From assembly GCF_900110125.1 (NCBI RefSeq), contig NZ_FOCN01000012.1, positions 37,075 to 101,074 of the forward strand: a stretch of DNA of 64,000 nt, written 5' to 3'. The translations under genes were made by a program, and so were the position numbers. Within the stretch, counting starts at the first letter, position 1, and the number at the start of each line of letters is the position of its first letter. Under the pieces are notes generated by a model, which was given only the letters and a program-made list of their open reading frames with translations, searched no databases and was not told where the DNA came from. This document shows positions 17,099 to 25,185 of the stretch, piece after piece. The stretch comes from Cryobacterium luteum. Lineage in GTDB: Bacteria > Actinomycetota > Actinomycetes > Actinomycetales > Microbacteriaceae.

Positions 17099-17638
17099 AT
17101 GGATGCTGCCACTCAGTCGATGATCGACAACCTGCCCCAGAACACCGGCCGAAGCCTCGCGGACTGGTACACCATGCTGGGGGCCAGCGGGCTGGCGAAA
17201 CACACCGAGCTCATGAACCACCTCAAGACCGAGCATGGGCTCAGCCACGGTTTCGCCAACGGCATCGTGCTGCAGTTCCGGGCACGCGACGTCTCGCAGA
17301 CCGACACGGCGCTCGTGGACGCGCAGTATTCCGGCCCGAAAGCCAGCCTGCGACCGCTCTACGATGCGCTGATCGATGCCGTGAGTCGTTTCGGCTCCGA
17401 CGTCGAGGTCGCCCCGAAGAAAGCGAGCGTGTCGCTTCGACGCCATAAGCAGTTCGCGCTGATCGAACCGGCCAGCGCCAAACGCCTGCAGCTGGGCATC
17501 AATCTGGCGGATGCCGCCCCCACCGACCGCCTGCTCCTGGCCGGCGGAATGTGCACCCACAAGGTGTCGGTGACCGGCCTCGCCGAGGTCGACGCTGAGC
17601 TGCTCGGCTGGCTGCGCGCCGCCTACGAGGGCAACTGA
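17099..17638 (+). CDS. DUF4287 / DUF5655 domain protein
   Basis: A 179-residue soluble protein. Residues 1-70 match the DUF4287 pattern (MIDNLPQNTGRSLADWYTML, then KHTELMNHLKTEHGLSHGFAN). Residues 80-175 match the associated DUF5655 pattern (YDALIDAVSRFGSDVEVAPKKASVSLRRHKQFALIEP). No enzymatic motif is known for either domain. TTTACT ends six bases before the ATG at 17099, a weak version of the leaderless layout seen elsewhere. It converges on the molybdoenzyme gene with six bases between stops. Confidence 0.85.
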   Translation: MDAATQSMIDNLPQNTGRSLADWYTMLGASGLAKHTELMNHLKTEHGLSHGFANGIVLQFRARDVSQTDTALVDAQYSGPKASLRPLYDALIDAVSRFGSDVEVAPKKASVSLRRHKQFALIEPASAKRLQLGINLADAAPTDRLLLAGGMCTHKVSVTGLAEVDAELLGWLRAAYEGN

Positions 17639-17644
17639 CGCAGG

Positions 17645-19213
17645 TCAGCCCGAGACAGACATCGAGATTTCATGCAGTCCGGTGGCACCGTTGGGGGCGA
17701 CGTCGGCGGTGGCTGACGTCTGAACGAGGCCGGCGGCATCCGTTGCCCGCACCTTGACCGTGTGATCGCCGGCGCTTGCGTCGGTCCAGGTGTACGCCCA
17801 CTGACGCCAGGTGTCGACCGAGATGGCGTCGGCGAGGGTGGCGTCTCGCCAGGGACCGTCGTCGATCTGCACGGCGACGGCGCTGATGCCGACGTGCTGG
17901 GACCAGGCGACGCCGGCGATGACGACCGAGCCTGCAGGAACGGCGATGCCCTCGCGGGGCACATCGATGCGCGAAGATAACTTGACCGGTCCGAGTTCGG
18001 ACCAGCCGCGCGGAGTCCAGTAGCCCTGCTCTCGGTCGAATCGGGTGAGCTTGAGCTCGACCACCCATTTCGTGGCCGAGACATAGCCGTACAGGCCGGG
18101 CACGACCATGCGCACCGGGTAGCCGTGCTCGAGGGGGAGCGGTTCACCGTTCATGCCGACGGCGAGGATGGCGTTGCGGCCGTCGGTGAGCGCCTCGATC
18201 GGGGTGCCGGCCGTGAAGCCGTCCTGGCTGGTGGAGAGCACCATGTCGGCACCGCTCGTGGGCCTGGCGCGGGCCAGCAGCTCGCGAATCGGGTAGCCGA
18301 GCCAGGTGGCGTTGCCGATCAGGTCGCCGCCGACATAGTTCGACACGCAGGCCAGGGTGGTGGTGCTCTCCTCCAGCGGCAGCGCGAGCAATTCGGCGAA
18401 GTCGATCTCGACCTCGTTCTCGACCAGCCCGGTGATGCGCAGCCGCCAGGTGCTCGGGTCGATGCGCGGCACGCTCAGGGCGGTGTCGATGCGGTAGAAG
18501 TCGGCGTTGGGGGTGATCAGCGGGGTGATGCCCGCCACGTCCAGGCTCGCCCCGGCCGGTATCGCGGCCTGCCGAACGGATGCCGCGGGCAGGGTGAAGC
18601 GCGCGCGTGCGGCATCCGCTGCCCGGGTGGCGGCGGCGCTGAGCTGGCCGCCGGCCAGGGCGAGCAGCCCGACGCCCGCGGTGATGCCGGTGTAGACCAG
18701 AAAGCGACGGCGGCCTTGCGCAGCCGGTGCCGGGGCATTCGTGGGCAGCCGGGTGGTGAGAAAGGTCAGCGCAATCGCAGCGACGCCCATGGCCACGACG
18801 GCGGGGACCGCGTCGAGGGTGGAAGCGCTGGAACGGGACAGCGCCGCGAACAGGGCGATCGCGCCGATGAGTACCACGAGCAGGCGGCCGAATGGCGGGC
18901 GTCGGCTCTCGAGGATGCCGGCGAGAGCGGCGACCAGAAGCAGCACGAGCACGATGGTCGCGATCAGCACGATCTTGTCGGCCGTGCCGAACAGGCCGAT
19001 CACGAAGTCCTTGACGACGGGCGGAACAATGTCGATGACGAGGGCGCCGACGGTGAGTACCGGGCTGGCGCCGGGAGCGAGCCACGCGGCGGCCAATTCG
19101 GCCAGGCCGAGACCGGCCAGCGCGGCGGCGAGACCGGCGGCTGCCGGCCGCCAGAGTGCCCGAGGGTGGCGTGGCGAAGCGCTCGCAGCGGTGTCGGGAG
19201 TGACATAGACCAT
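17645..19213 (-). CDS. Membrane-anchored molybdopterin-dependent oxidoreductase, sulfite oxidase fold
   Basis: A 522-residue enzyme of the sulfite oxidase / YedY superfamily facing outside the membrane. Residues 20-155 contain about four membrane segments. QGRRRFLVYTGITAGVGLL (near 166-184) is a twin-arginine-like motif just before the last membrane helix. The catalytic domain follows, with the molybdenum-ligand cysteine in TTLACVSNYVGGDLIG at residue 289 and an Ig-like dimerisation domain near 430-520 ending in a tryptophan-rich DTWRQWAYTW. Substrate is unknown. The ATG at 19213 has TAGGCT six bases upstream and no ribosome-binding site. Confidence 0.9.
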   Translation of the reverse strand: MVYVTPDTAASASPRHPRALWRPAAAGLAAALAGLGLAELAAAWLAPGASPVLTVGALVIDIVPPVVKDFVIGLFGTADKIVLIATIVLVLLLVAALAGILESRRPPFGRLLVVLIGAIALFAALSRSSASTLDAVPAVVAMGVAAIALTFLTTRLPTNAPAPAAQGRRRFLVYTGITAGVGLLALAGGQLSAAATRAADAARARFTLPAASVRQAAIPAGASLDVAGITPLITPNADFYRIDTALSVPRIDPSTWRLRITGLVENEVEIDFAELLALPLEESTTTLACVSNYVGGDLIGNATWLGYPIRELLARARPTSGADMVLSTSQDGFTAGTPIEALTDGRNAILAVGMNGEPLPLEHGYPVRMVVPGLYGYVSATKWVVELKLTRFDREQGYWTPRGWSELGPVKLSSRIDVPREGIAVPAGSVVIAGVAWSQHVGISAVAVQIDDGPWRDATLADAISVDTWRQWAYTWTDASAGDHTVKVRATDAAGLVQTSATADVAPNGATGLHEISMSVSG

Positions 19214-19219
19214 TTCGCC

Positions 19220-19225
19220 AGCCTA
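19220..19225 (-). promoter_or_regulatory. -10 hexamer TAGGCT, leaderless-type
   Basis: On the minus strand TAGGCT is followed by six bases and the ATG at 19213, with no ribosome-binding site between. Confidence 0.6.
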
Positions 19226-19460
19226 GAACCGGCGGCTGGGATTACCACCGGGCCAGGGCGCCCGGTCGGTTTCGTCAGACATCCGTCATATTCTGGCCGC
19301 GGGTTTGGTGGCTAAATCAGGAGATCCGCGCTGAAATGACCGATTACTCCGCCTTCGAGCACCTTTCCGAGGGGATTTCCTGAATTGGCCACGGAGGAGG
19401 GAGGCGCGGGGGACCATTCTGCGGGCGGGAGCTATAGAAGTAGTGCAGTCTTGAGGGACT

Positions 19461-21959
19461 ATGTCTGTGCTTGAACGCCTCGAAAACGAAACCGACCCCG
19501 ACGTTCTCTTCGAGGCGTTCGAAAACTGGGCCACCGAGCAGGGTCTGACGCTCTACCCAGCCCAGGAGGAAGCGGTCATCGAGATCGTCTCGGGGGCCAA
19601 CCTCATTCTGAGCACCCCCACCGGAACCGGCAAGTCGCTCGTGGCCGTCGGCGCGCATTTCGCGGCGCTCTCGGCCGGCAAGCGCAGCTTCTACACCGCA
19701 CCGATCAAGGCCCTCGTGAGCGAGAAGTTCTTCGCTCTGGTCGAAACCTTCGGTGCCGCGAACGTCGGCATGATGACCGGCGACTCGAGCGTCAACGCCG
19801 ACGCTCCGATCATCTGCTGCACCGCCGAAATTCTGGCCAACCTCGCCCTGCGAAACGGCGAAGACACCGAGGTCGACCTCGTCGTAATGGACGAGTTTCA
19901 CTTCTACGGCGACCCCGACCGCGGTTGGGCGTGGCAGGTGCCGCTGCTGCTGTTGCCGCGGGTGCAGTTCATTCTCATGTCAGCCACCCTCGGCGATGTG
20001 ACGTTCATCAGCGACGACCTCACCCGGCGCACCGGCCGGCCAACGGCCGTGGTCACCGGGGTGGAGCGTCCGGTTCCGCTGAGCTACTACTACGAGCAGA
20101 CGCCGGTGCACGAAACCGTCGAAGAGCTGCTGCACACCGACAAGGCGCCGGTGTATATCGTGCACTTCTCCCAGGCCGCCGCCCTCGAACGCGCGCAGGC
20201 GCTCGCGAGCGCCAAGGTGGCCACCCGCGAACAGCGCGACATCATCGCGGAGCTGATCGGCGAGTTTCGGTTCACGACGAGTTTTGGCAAGACCCTGTCG
20301 CGGCTCATCCGCATGGGTATCGGGGTGCACCACGCCGGCATGCTGCCGAAATACCGCCGGCTGGTGGAGCAGCTCGCCCAGCGCGGCTACCTGCGCGTGA
20401 TCTGCGGCACCGACACCCTCGGCGTCGGCATCAACGTGCCCATCCGCACCGTGCTGTTCACGGCCCTCACCAAGTATGACGGCGTGAAGATGCGTCAGGT
20501 GAACGTGCGCGAGTTCCACCAGATTGCCGGACGGGCCGGACGAGCCGGTTACGACACGGCGGGGACCGTGGTCATTCAGGCGCCCGAGCATGAAAGCGAC
20601 AATCTCAAGGCTATAGAGAAGGCCGGCGACGACCCGAAGAAGAAGCGCAAGATCGTGCGCAAGAAGGCACCGGACGGCTTCGTCTCCTGGGGCGAACCGA
20701 GCTTTCGTCGGCTGGTCGATGCCGAGCCCGAGACCCTGTCTTCGAGCATGCAGATGACCGCAGCGATGCTGATCAACGTGATCGGACGCGGCGGCGACGC
20801 CTTCGCTCATGTGCACGCGCTCGTGTTCGACAACCATGAACCGTGGCGCCGCCAGCTGGTGTTGGCCCGGCGTGCGCTGGGCATTTACAAGACCCTGCGC
20901 GAGGCCGGCATTGTGGAGCAGAGTGCGAGCGGCAGCATCCGCTTGACCGTTGACCTGCAGGCGAACTTTGCGCTGAATCAGCCGCTGTCACCCTTTGCTC
21001 TGGCCGCCTTCGAGCTGCTCGACCCGGAATCGCCCACCTACTCGCTCGACATGATCTCGATTCTGGAGTCGACCCTCGACGACCCCCGGCCGGTACTCAT
21101 GGGGCAGCAATTCGCCGCCAGGGGTGAGGCCGTGAACGCGATGAAGCGTGACGGCATCGAATATGACGAGCGGATGGCGCTGCTCGAGGAGATCACGCAC
21201 CCCAAGCCGCTCGAAGAGCTGCTGAACTACACGTTCGAGACCTATAAGGCCTCCCAGCCGTGGATCGCCGACTTCGAGCTGCGGCCGAAAGCCGTCGTGC
21301 GGGACATGTACGAGCGGGCCATGTCGTTCGGTGAGTTCATCGCGTTCTACAAACTCGCCCGCAGCGAGGGCGTCGTGCTGCGCTACCTGTCCGACGCCTA
21401 TCGGGCCGCGCGGCAGACCATCCCCGACGAAGCCAAGAACGAAGACCTGCTTGACCTCATCGAGTGGCTCGGCGAACTGGTGCGCCAGGTGGACTCGAGC
21501 CTGCTCGACGAGTGGGAGGAACTGCTGCATCCCGACCTCGCCGCGCACGAGGCCGAAGCCCACGCCATTCTGCCGCCACCCCCGCGCCGGCTGACCACCA
21601 ATGTGCGGGCCTTTCGCATTTTGGTGCGCAACGAACTGTTCCGTCGGGTGCAGCTGGCCGCGCTCGAGCATTACGACGAGCTCGGTGAGCTCGACCGGGA
21701 GCACGGTTACTCGGCGGATGTCTGGGCTGACGCCATGGACGGCTACTTCGCCGAGCACGATCAGGTGCTCACGGGTGGCGACGCGCGCAGCTCCGAGCTG
21801 CTGATGATTGAGGAGGGTGCCGAGGAGTGGACGGTGCGCCAGATTCTCGACGACCCGGCCGGCGACCACGACTGGGGCATCAGCGCGAGCGTGAACCTCG
21901 GCGCGTCCGACGAGCTCGGCGCTGCGGTCGTGCGGGTGACCGGGGTGAACCGGCTCTGA
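19461..21959 (+). CDS. DEAD/DEAH-box helicase with DUF3516 domain
   Basis: An 832-residue superfamily 2 helicase of the Ski2-like actinobacterial group, probably acting on RNA. Motifs: Walker A TPTGTGKS near residue 53, Walker B DEFH near 143 (in place of DEAD/DEAH), SAT near 172, and QIAGRAGRAGYD (motif VI) near 355. The C-terminal 400 residues correspond to DUF3516. No experimental role is known to me. The ATG at 19461 is preceded by GAGGG. A tandem pair of inverted repeats separates it from the convergent sulfurtransferase gene. The upstream 247 bases hold divergent promoters and nothing else recognisable. Confidence 0.92.
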   Translation: MSVLERLENETDPDVLFEAFENWATEQGLTLYPAQEEAVIEIVSGANLILSTPTGTGKSLVAVGAHFAALSAGKRSFYTAPIKALVSEKFFALVETFGAANVGMMTGDSSVNADAPIICCTAEILANLALRNGEDTEVDLVVMDEFHFYGDPDRGWAWQVPLLLLPRVQFILMSATLGDVTFISDDLTRRTGRPTAVVTGVERPVPLSYYYEQTPVHETVEELLHTDKAPVYIVHFSQAAALERAQALASAKVATREQRDIIAELIGEFRFTTSFGKTLSRLIRMGIGVHHAGMLPKYRRLVEQLAQRGYLRVICGTDTLGVGINVPIRTVLFTALTKYDGVKMRQVNVREFHQIAGRAGRAGYDTAGTVVIQAPEHESDNLKAIEKAGDDPKKKRKIVRKKAPDGFVSWGEPSFRRLVDAEPETLSSSMQMTAAMLINVIGRGGDAFAHVHALVFDNHEPWRRQLVLARRALGIYKTLREAGIVEQSASGSIRLTVDLQANFALNQPLSPFALAAFELLDPESPTYSLDMISILESTLDDPRPVLMGQQFAARGEAVNAMKRDGIEYDERMALLEEITHPKPLEELLNYTFETYKASQPWIADFELRPKAVVRDMYERAMSFGEFIAFYKLARSEGVVLRYLSDAYRAARQTIPDEAKNEDLLDLIEWLGELVRQVDSSLLDEWEELLHPDLAAHEAEAHAILPPPPRRLTTNVRAFRILVRNELFRRVQLAALEHYDELGELDREHGYSADVWADAMDGYFAEHDQVLTGGDARSSELLMIEEGAEEWTVRQILDDPAGDHDWGISASVNLGASDELGAAVVRVTGVNRL

Positions 21960-21991
21960 GGCGGCCGCGTGCCCGTGGTCCCGCCTGGTTT

Positions 21992-22025
21992 GGCAGCCGC
22001 TACGGTAATCGGCGTAGCGGCCGCC
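21992..22025. terminator. Bidirectional terminator between helicase and sulfurtransferase genes
   Basis: GCCGCTACG (21996-22004) pairs perfectly with CGTAGCGGC (22013-22021) around an eight-base loop, extended by GGC/GCC past one mismatch. A second hairpin, CCGCTG/CAGCGG with a nine-base loop, follows at 22044-22064. The two genes converge here. Confidence 0.75.
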
Positions 22026-22089
22026 CAGATCTGGCGCGGTCATCCGCTGTCGGTGTGTCAGCGGGCGGTGGGTTTGCGGCTGCTGTGCA

Positions 22090-23025
22090 CTACCGGCCGG
22101 GCGTGCTCAGCGGCGCCGAGGCGTCGGCGGCCCACTCGTTGAGCGAGCCGTCGTAGATCGATACGTGCTCGTTGCCGGCGCGGATGAGTGCGAGGGCGCT
22201 CGCGGCGGCGGCGATACCGCCGCCGCAGTACGTCACGAGGTGACCGGATGCCCCGACCGCTGCGACAGCCGGGGCGATCGCCCGGTTGAGCTCGTCCCCG
22301 CGCAGGAACGCGTTGGTGGTGGGGTCGACGAGCCCCGCGGCTGGCAGGCTGATGCTGCCGGGAATGTGCCCGGCACGGGGGCGTGCGCCGGCTGTTCCGG
22401 CGAATTCGGCCGGCGGCACCGAGCAGACGAGGGCGGCATCCGTTTCACCGGCAACGATCGACTCGATGAAACTCTTGTCGACCCACAGCTCGGGGCGCGG
22501 CGTTGTGGTGAAACCGTCGGCAGCGCGCGGGCGCGTGCCGCCGGTGGCGAACGGACGTGTCTCGGCGTGCCACTTGGCGAGTCCGCCGTCGAGCACGGCG
22601 ACATCGTCGTAGCCGAACGAACGGAACAGCCACCAGATGCGCGCCGCCCACTGGCCGACCACGGCGTCGTAGACGACAACGGTTGTGCTGTTGTCGATAC
22701 CGACGGATGCCGCGGCCGCCTCGAACAGCTCAGCGCTCGGCCGGGAGAAATCGTAGTCACCGGCGGGGTCGGAGAAGACGTCGATGAGGCCGGCGAACAC
22801 GGCTCCGGGAATGTGGCCCTTGCTGAGGTAGTCGTCACGCCCGCTGAGGTAGCGTGGCCCCGCTGCGCCGGTCTCGGTCGAGGACGGGGCCAGGGCGAAG
22901 ACGGTGGCGTCGAGAATGACCAGGTGGTCGGAACCGAGGTGATCGGCCAGCCATTGGGTGGACACGACGGGGGTGGACACGACGGGGGTGGACACGACGG
23001 GTGAAGAGAAAACGGGTGAACTCAT
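22090..23025 (-). CDS. Two-domain sulfurtransferase (thiosulfate or 3-mercaptopyruvate type)
   Basis: A 311-residue tandem rhodanese protein moving sulfane sulfur from thiosulfate or 3-mercaptopyruvate to a thiophilic acceptor. The inactive N-terminal domain is at about 24-160 (ILDATVF..., YLSKGHIPGAVFAGLIDVFSD). The active C-terminal domain has RPRAGHIPGSISLPA and the catalytic cysteine in HLVTYCGGGIAAAASALAL near residue 265. CGGG resembles the loop of mercaptopyruvate enzymes more than that of classical rhodanese, but specificity is uncertain. The N-terminus carries four VVSTP-like units encoded by a tandem repeat. The ATG at 23025 has TAGCCT six bases upstream. Confidence 0.92.
   Translation of the reverse strand: MSSPVFSSPVVSTPVVSTPVVSTQWLADHLGSDHLVILDATVFALAPSSTETGAAGPRYLSGRDDYLSKGHIPGAVFAGLIDVFSDPAGDYDFSRPSAELFEAAAASVGIDNSTTVVVYDAVVGQWAARIWWLFRSFGYDDVAVLDGGLAKWHAETRPFATGGTRPRAADGFTTTPRPELWVDKSFIESIVAGETDAALVCSVPPAEFAGTAGARPRAGHIPGSISLPAAGLVDPTTNAFLRGDELNRAIAPAVAAVGASGHLVTYCGGGIAAAASALALIRAGNEHVSIYDGSLNEWAADASAPLSTPGR
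22957..23001. repeat. Three perfect 15-bp tandem repeats
   Basis: GGTGGACACGACGGG is present three times head to tail, inside the N-terminal coding region of the sulfurtransferase gene. It is in frame and encodes repeats of five residues (VSTPV), so copy-number changes would lengthen or shorten the N-terminus without a frameshift. Confidence 0.95.
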
Positions 23026-23031
23026 GATTCA

Positions 23032-23037
23032 AGGCTA
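23032..23037 (-). promoter_or_regulatory. -10 hexamer TAGCCT, leaderless-type
   Basis: On the minus strand TAGCCT is followed by six bases and the ATG of the sulfurtransferase at 23025, with no ribosome-binding site. Confidence 0.6.
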
Positions 23038-23119
23038 ACGGGGGCCACCGACACAGGGCGGAATCGGAACCGGTGCGAGTCATTCGGCGACACACGGCAC
23101 CGCTGAACCCCACGGCCGG

Positions 23120-23608
23120 CTACCGGGTCGTGGTCCAGTCCAGGTTGATGATCTGTTTGATGTAGATGTTCTCTCCGAGCCCGGGCACCGAGGGGTTCAT
23201 GGTCAGCATAAGCTGCACCGGAACATTGAATCGTTGCGCGATGTCGAAGAACGCATCGCCCTCGACGACCGTGTAGGTGAGCAGGGCTCCTGCACCGTCA
23301 GCGGTCGTGGTGCCGCGAGCCCCGGGGGTGCTGCCGAGGTCCACGGCCGGTCCCTGCGGCAGCGGCACCGGTTCCGCGTTGGGAACGAGGTCGGGTACGG
23401 CCGGGTTCGGAATGAGCGCCGCTTCCTCGGTGGGTGCCGGCGCGGGTGCCGGAGTGGGAGTCGGGCTCGGTGTCGGCGTGGGGGTGACGGTCGGCGTGAC
23501 GGTCACCGTGACCGCCGGTGCCGGTTCGCCGGCGCAGCCAGCCACGGTCACGAGCAGAAGAGCGGCCACGATGATGCCTGTCGGGCGGCGTGCGAGTGAG
23601 CTGCGAAT
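23120..23608 (-). CDS. LysM-domain lipoprotein
   Basis: A secreted lipoprotein with a lipobox VAGC after a hydrophobic stretch, a Thr/Pro-rich linker of PT and AP repeats, and a C-terminal LysM domain (YTVVEGDAFFDIAQRFNVPVQLMLTMNP) expected to bind peptidoglycan. The only conventional start is GTG 23569, which leaves a signal peptide with no positively charged n-region. Upstream, the frame continues as IRSSLARRPTGII, a good n-region, beginning at ATT 23608 eight bases after GGAAGG. I therefore take ATT as the likely start (162 residues, against 149 from GTG). No ATG, GTG or TTG exists in that extension. Confidence 0.78.
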   Translation of the reverse strand: MRSSLARRPTGIIVAALLLVTVAGCAGEPAPAVTVTVTPTVTPTPTPSPTPTPAPAPAPTEEAALIPNPAVPDLVPNAEPVPLPQGPAVDLGSTPGARGTTTADGAGALLTYTVVEGDAFFDIAQRFNVPVQLMLTMNPSVPGLGENIYIKQIINLDWTTTR

Positions 23609-23693
23609 GGTTCGACCCTTCCAGTGAGGCGCGCATCGATGCGCACGTTCAGCCAGCTTAGGCCGCTACGGTGGCGCACCAACCGTGTGGACT

Positions 23694-23709
23694 ACCCCTG
23701 TTCGGGGGT
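23694..23709 (-). terminator. Short hairpin after sdaA
   Basis: ACCCC and GGGGT pair across a six-base loop, five bases beyond the stop of the serine deaminase gene. It is short and lacks a U-run. Confidence 0.45.
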
Positions 23710-23714
23710 GCCGG

Positions 23715-25112
23715 TCAGCACTCGATGACGTTCACGGCGAGACCGCCCTCGCTCGTTTCCTTGTACTTCGTCATCATGTCGAGCCCGGTCTGCCGCATCG
23801 TTTCGATGACGGTGTCGAGCGAGACCAGGTGCGTTCCATCACCGTGCAGCGCCAGGCGGGCGGCCGACACCGCGGTCGATGAAGCGATCGCGTTGCGCTC
23901 GATGCAGGGCACCTGCACGAGGCCGCCGACCGGGTCGCAGGTGAGCCCGAGATGATGTTCCATGGCGATCTCGGCCGCATTCTCGACCTGTCGCGGGGTG
24001 CCGCCGAGCACCGCACAGAGGGCACCGGAGGCCATCGCGCAGGCGGCGCCCACCTCGGCCTGGCAGCCACCCTCGGCCCCGGAGATCGACGCATTGGCCT
24101 TGACCAGGGAGCCGATCGCGACGGCCGTGAGCAGGTATCGACGGATGCCGGCGGCATCCGCTCCAGGGACGAAACGCAGGTAATAGTGGCCGACGGCCGG
24201 GATGATGCCGGCAGCTCCGTTGGTCGGCGCGGTCACGACCCGGCCGCCGGCCGCGTTCTCCTCGTTCACCGCGAGCGCGAAGGCGTGCAGCCATTCGGTG
24301 GAGGTATCGCGGTCGCGCAGCGGCTGGCCGTCATATTCTTCCAGTCGCATACGCACCGCCGCGGCTCGGCGCTTCACCTTGAGGCCGCCCGGCAGTACTC
24401 CCGTGCCGGTGAGTCCCGCCTCCACACAGGTGTGCATGGCCTCCCAGATGGCATCGAGCCCCGCATTGAGCGCCAGGGCGCCGTGGATGGCCTCTTCGTT
24501 GCGACGGGCGACCTCGCAGATCGCGAGGTTGTGGGCGTCGCACAGCGCGAGCAGTTCGGCGCTGGAATCGTAGGGGAGCGGCTGGACGACGCTCGTTTGC
24601 ACGCTCGAGCGTTCGGCGCCCCGGCGGATGAACCCGCCTCCGATCGAGAAGAACGTCTCCTCGAGCACGGGGACGGCACCAGGCGCCGCACTGTCGCCGG
24701 CCCAGGCGGTGAGCGTGAGCGCGTTGGGGTGGCCTGGCAGCCGGGTGCGTGGCTCGAATCGAACGTCCTGCGCGCTGATGGCGATGCTGTGGCCGCCGAG
24801 CAGGGTGAGGGTGGCACCAGCAGTGAGGCCCGACCAGGCACCGCGCACCTCGTTGGGGTCGCAGGTTTCCGGGCAGAGGCCGGTCAGGCCGGCGAGCACG
24901 GCATCCGGAGTACCGTGGCCGAGCCCGGTGGAACCCAGCGATCCAAACAGTGAACAGCGGATGCGCTGCACCTCACCCAGGCGGCCGGTTGCCCTGAGAT
25001 CTTCAGCGAACACCCGGGCAGCACGCATCGGACCCACCGTGTGGGAACTGGACGGACCGATTCCAATGGAAAACAGGTCCAGGGCTGAGACGTACGCTGT
25101 CACGGTCCTCAT
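23715..25112 (-). CDS. sdaA: L-serine ammonia-lyase (L-serine dehydratase), iron-sulfur type
   Basis: Single-chain [4Fe-4S] enzyme of 465 residues turning L-serine into pyruvate and ammonia. The N-terminal beta domain begins SALDLFSIGIGPSSSHTVGPMRAA, the family signature. The catalytic alpha domain has SGAEGGCQAEVGAACAMASGA near 330-350 and CDPVGGLVQVPCIERNA near 390-407, which contain cluster cysteines. The frame is open 60 codons further upstream, but ATG 25112 matches the family N-terminus. A hairpin separates it from the desaturase gene transcribed the same way. Confidence 0.95.
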   Translation of the reverse strand: MRTVTAYVSALDLFSIGIGPSSSHTVGPMRAARVFAEDLRATGRLGEVQRIRCSLFGSLGSTGLGHGTPDAVLAGLTGLCPETCDPNEVRGAWSGLTAGATLTLLGGHSIAISAQDVRFEPRTRLPGHPNALTLTAWAGDSAAPGAVPVLEETFFSIGGGFIRRGAERSSVQTSVVQPLPYDSSAELLALCDAHNLAICEVARRNEEAIHGALALNAGLDAIWEAMHTCVEAGLTGTGVLPGGLKVKRRAAAVRMRLEEYDGQPLRDRDTSTEWLHAFALAVNEENAAGGRVVTAPTNGAAGIIPAVGHYYLRFVPGADAAGIRRYLLTAVAIGSLVKANASISGAEGGCQAEVGAACAMASGALCAVLGGTPRQVENAAEIAMEHHLGLTCDPVGGLVQVPCIERNAIASSTAVSAARLALHGDGTHLVSLDTVIETMRQTGLDMMTKYKETSEGGLAVNVIEC

Positions 25113-25134
25113 GGTACGGCACCCGGGACGCGAG

Positions 25135-25166
25135 GAAGGCCGCCTCCCCGGGGGGAAACGGCCTTC
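25135..25166 (-). terminator. Terminator after the desaturase gene
   Basis: GAAGGCCG (25135-25142) and CGGCCTTC (25159-25166) pair perfectly. The 16 bases between are C-rich then G-rich and can extend the stem. It lies 19 bases beyond the desaturase stop. Confidence 0.6.
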
Positions 25167-25185
25167 TGTACCTACGTGCGTGGTG

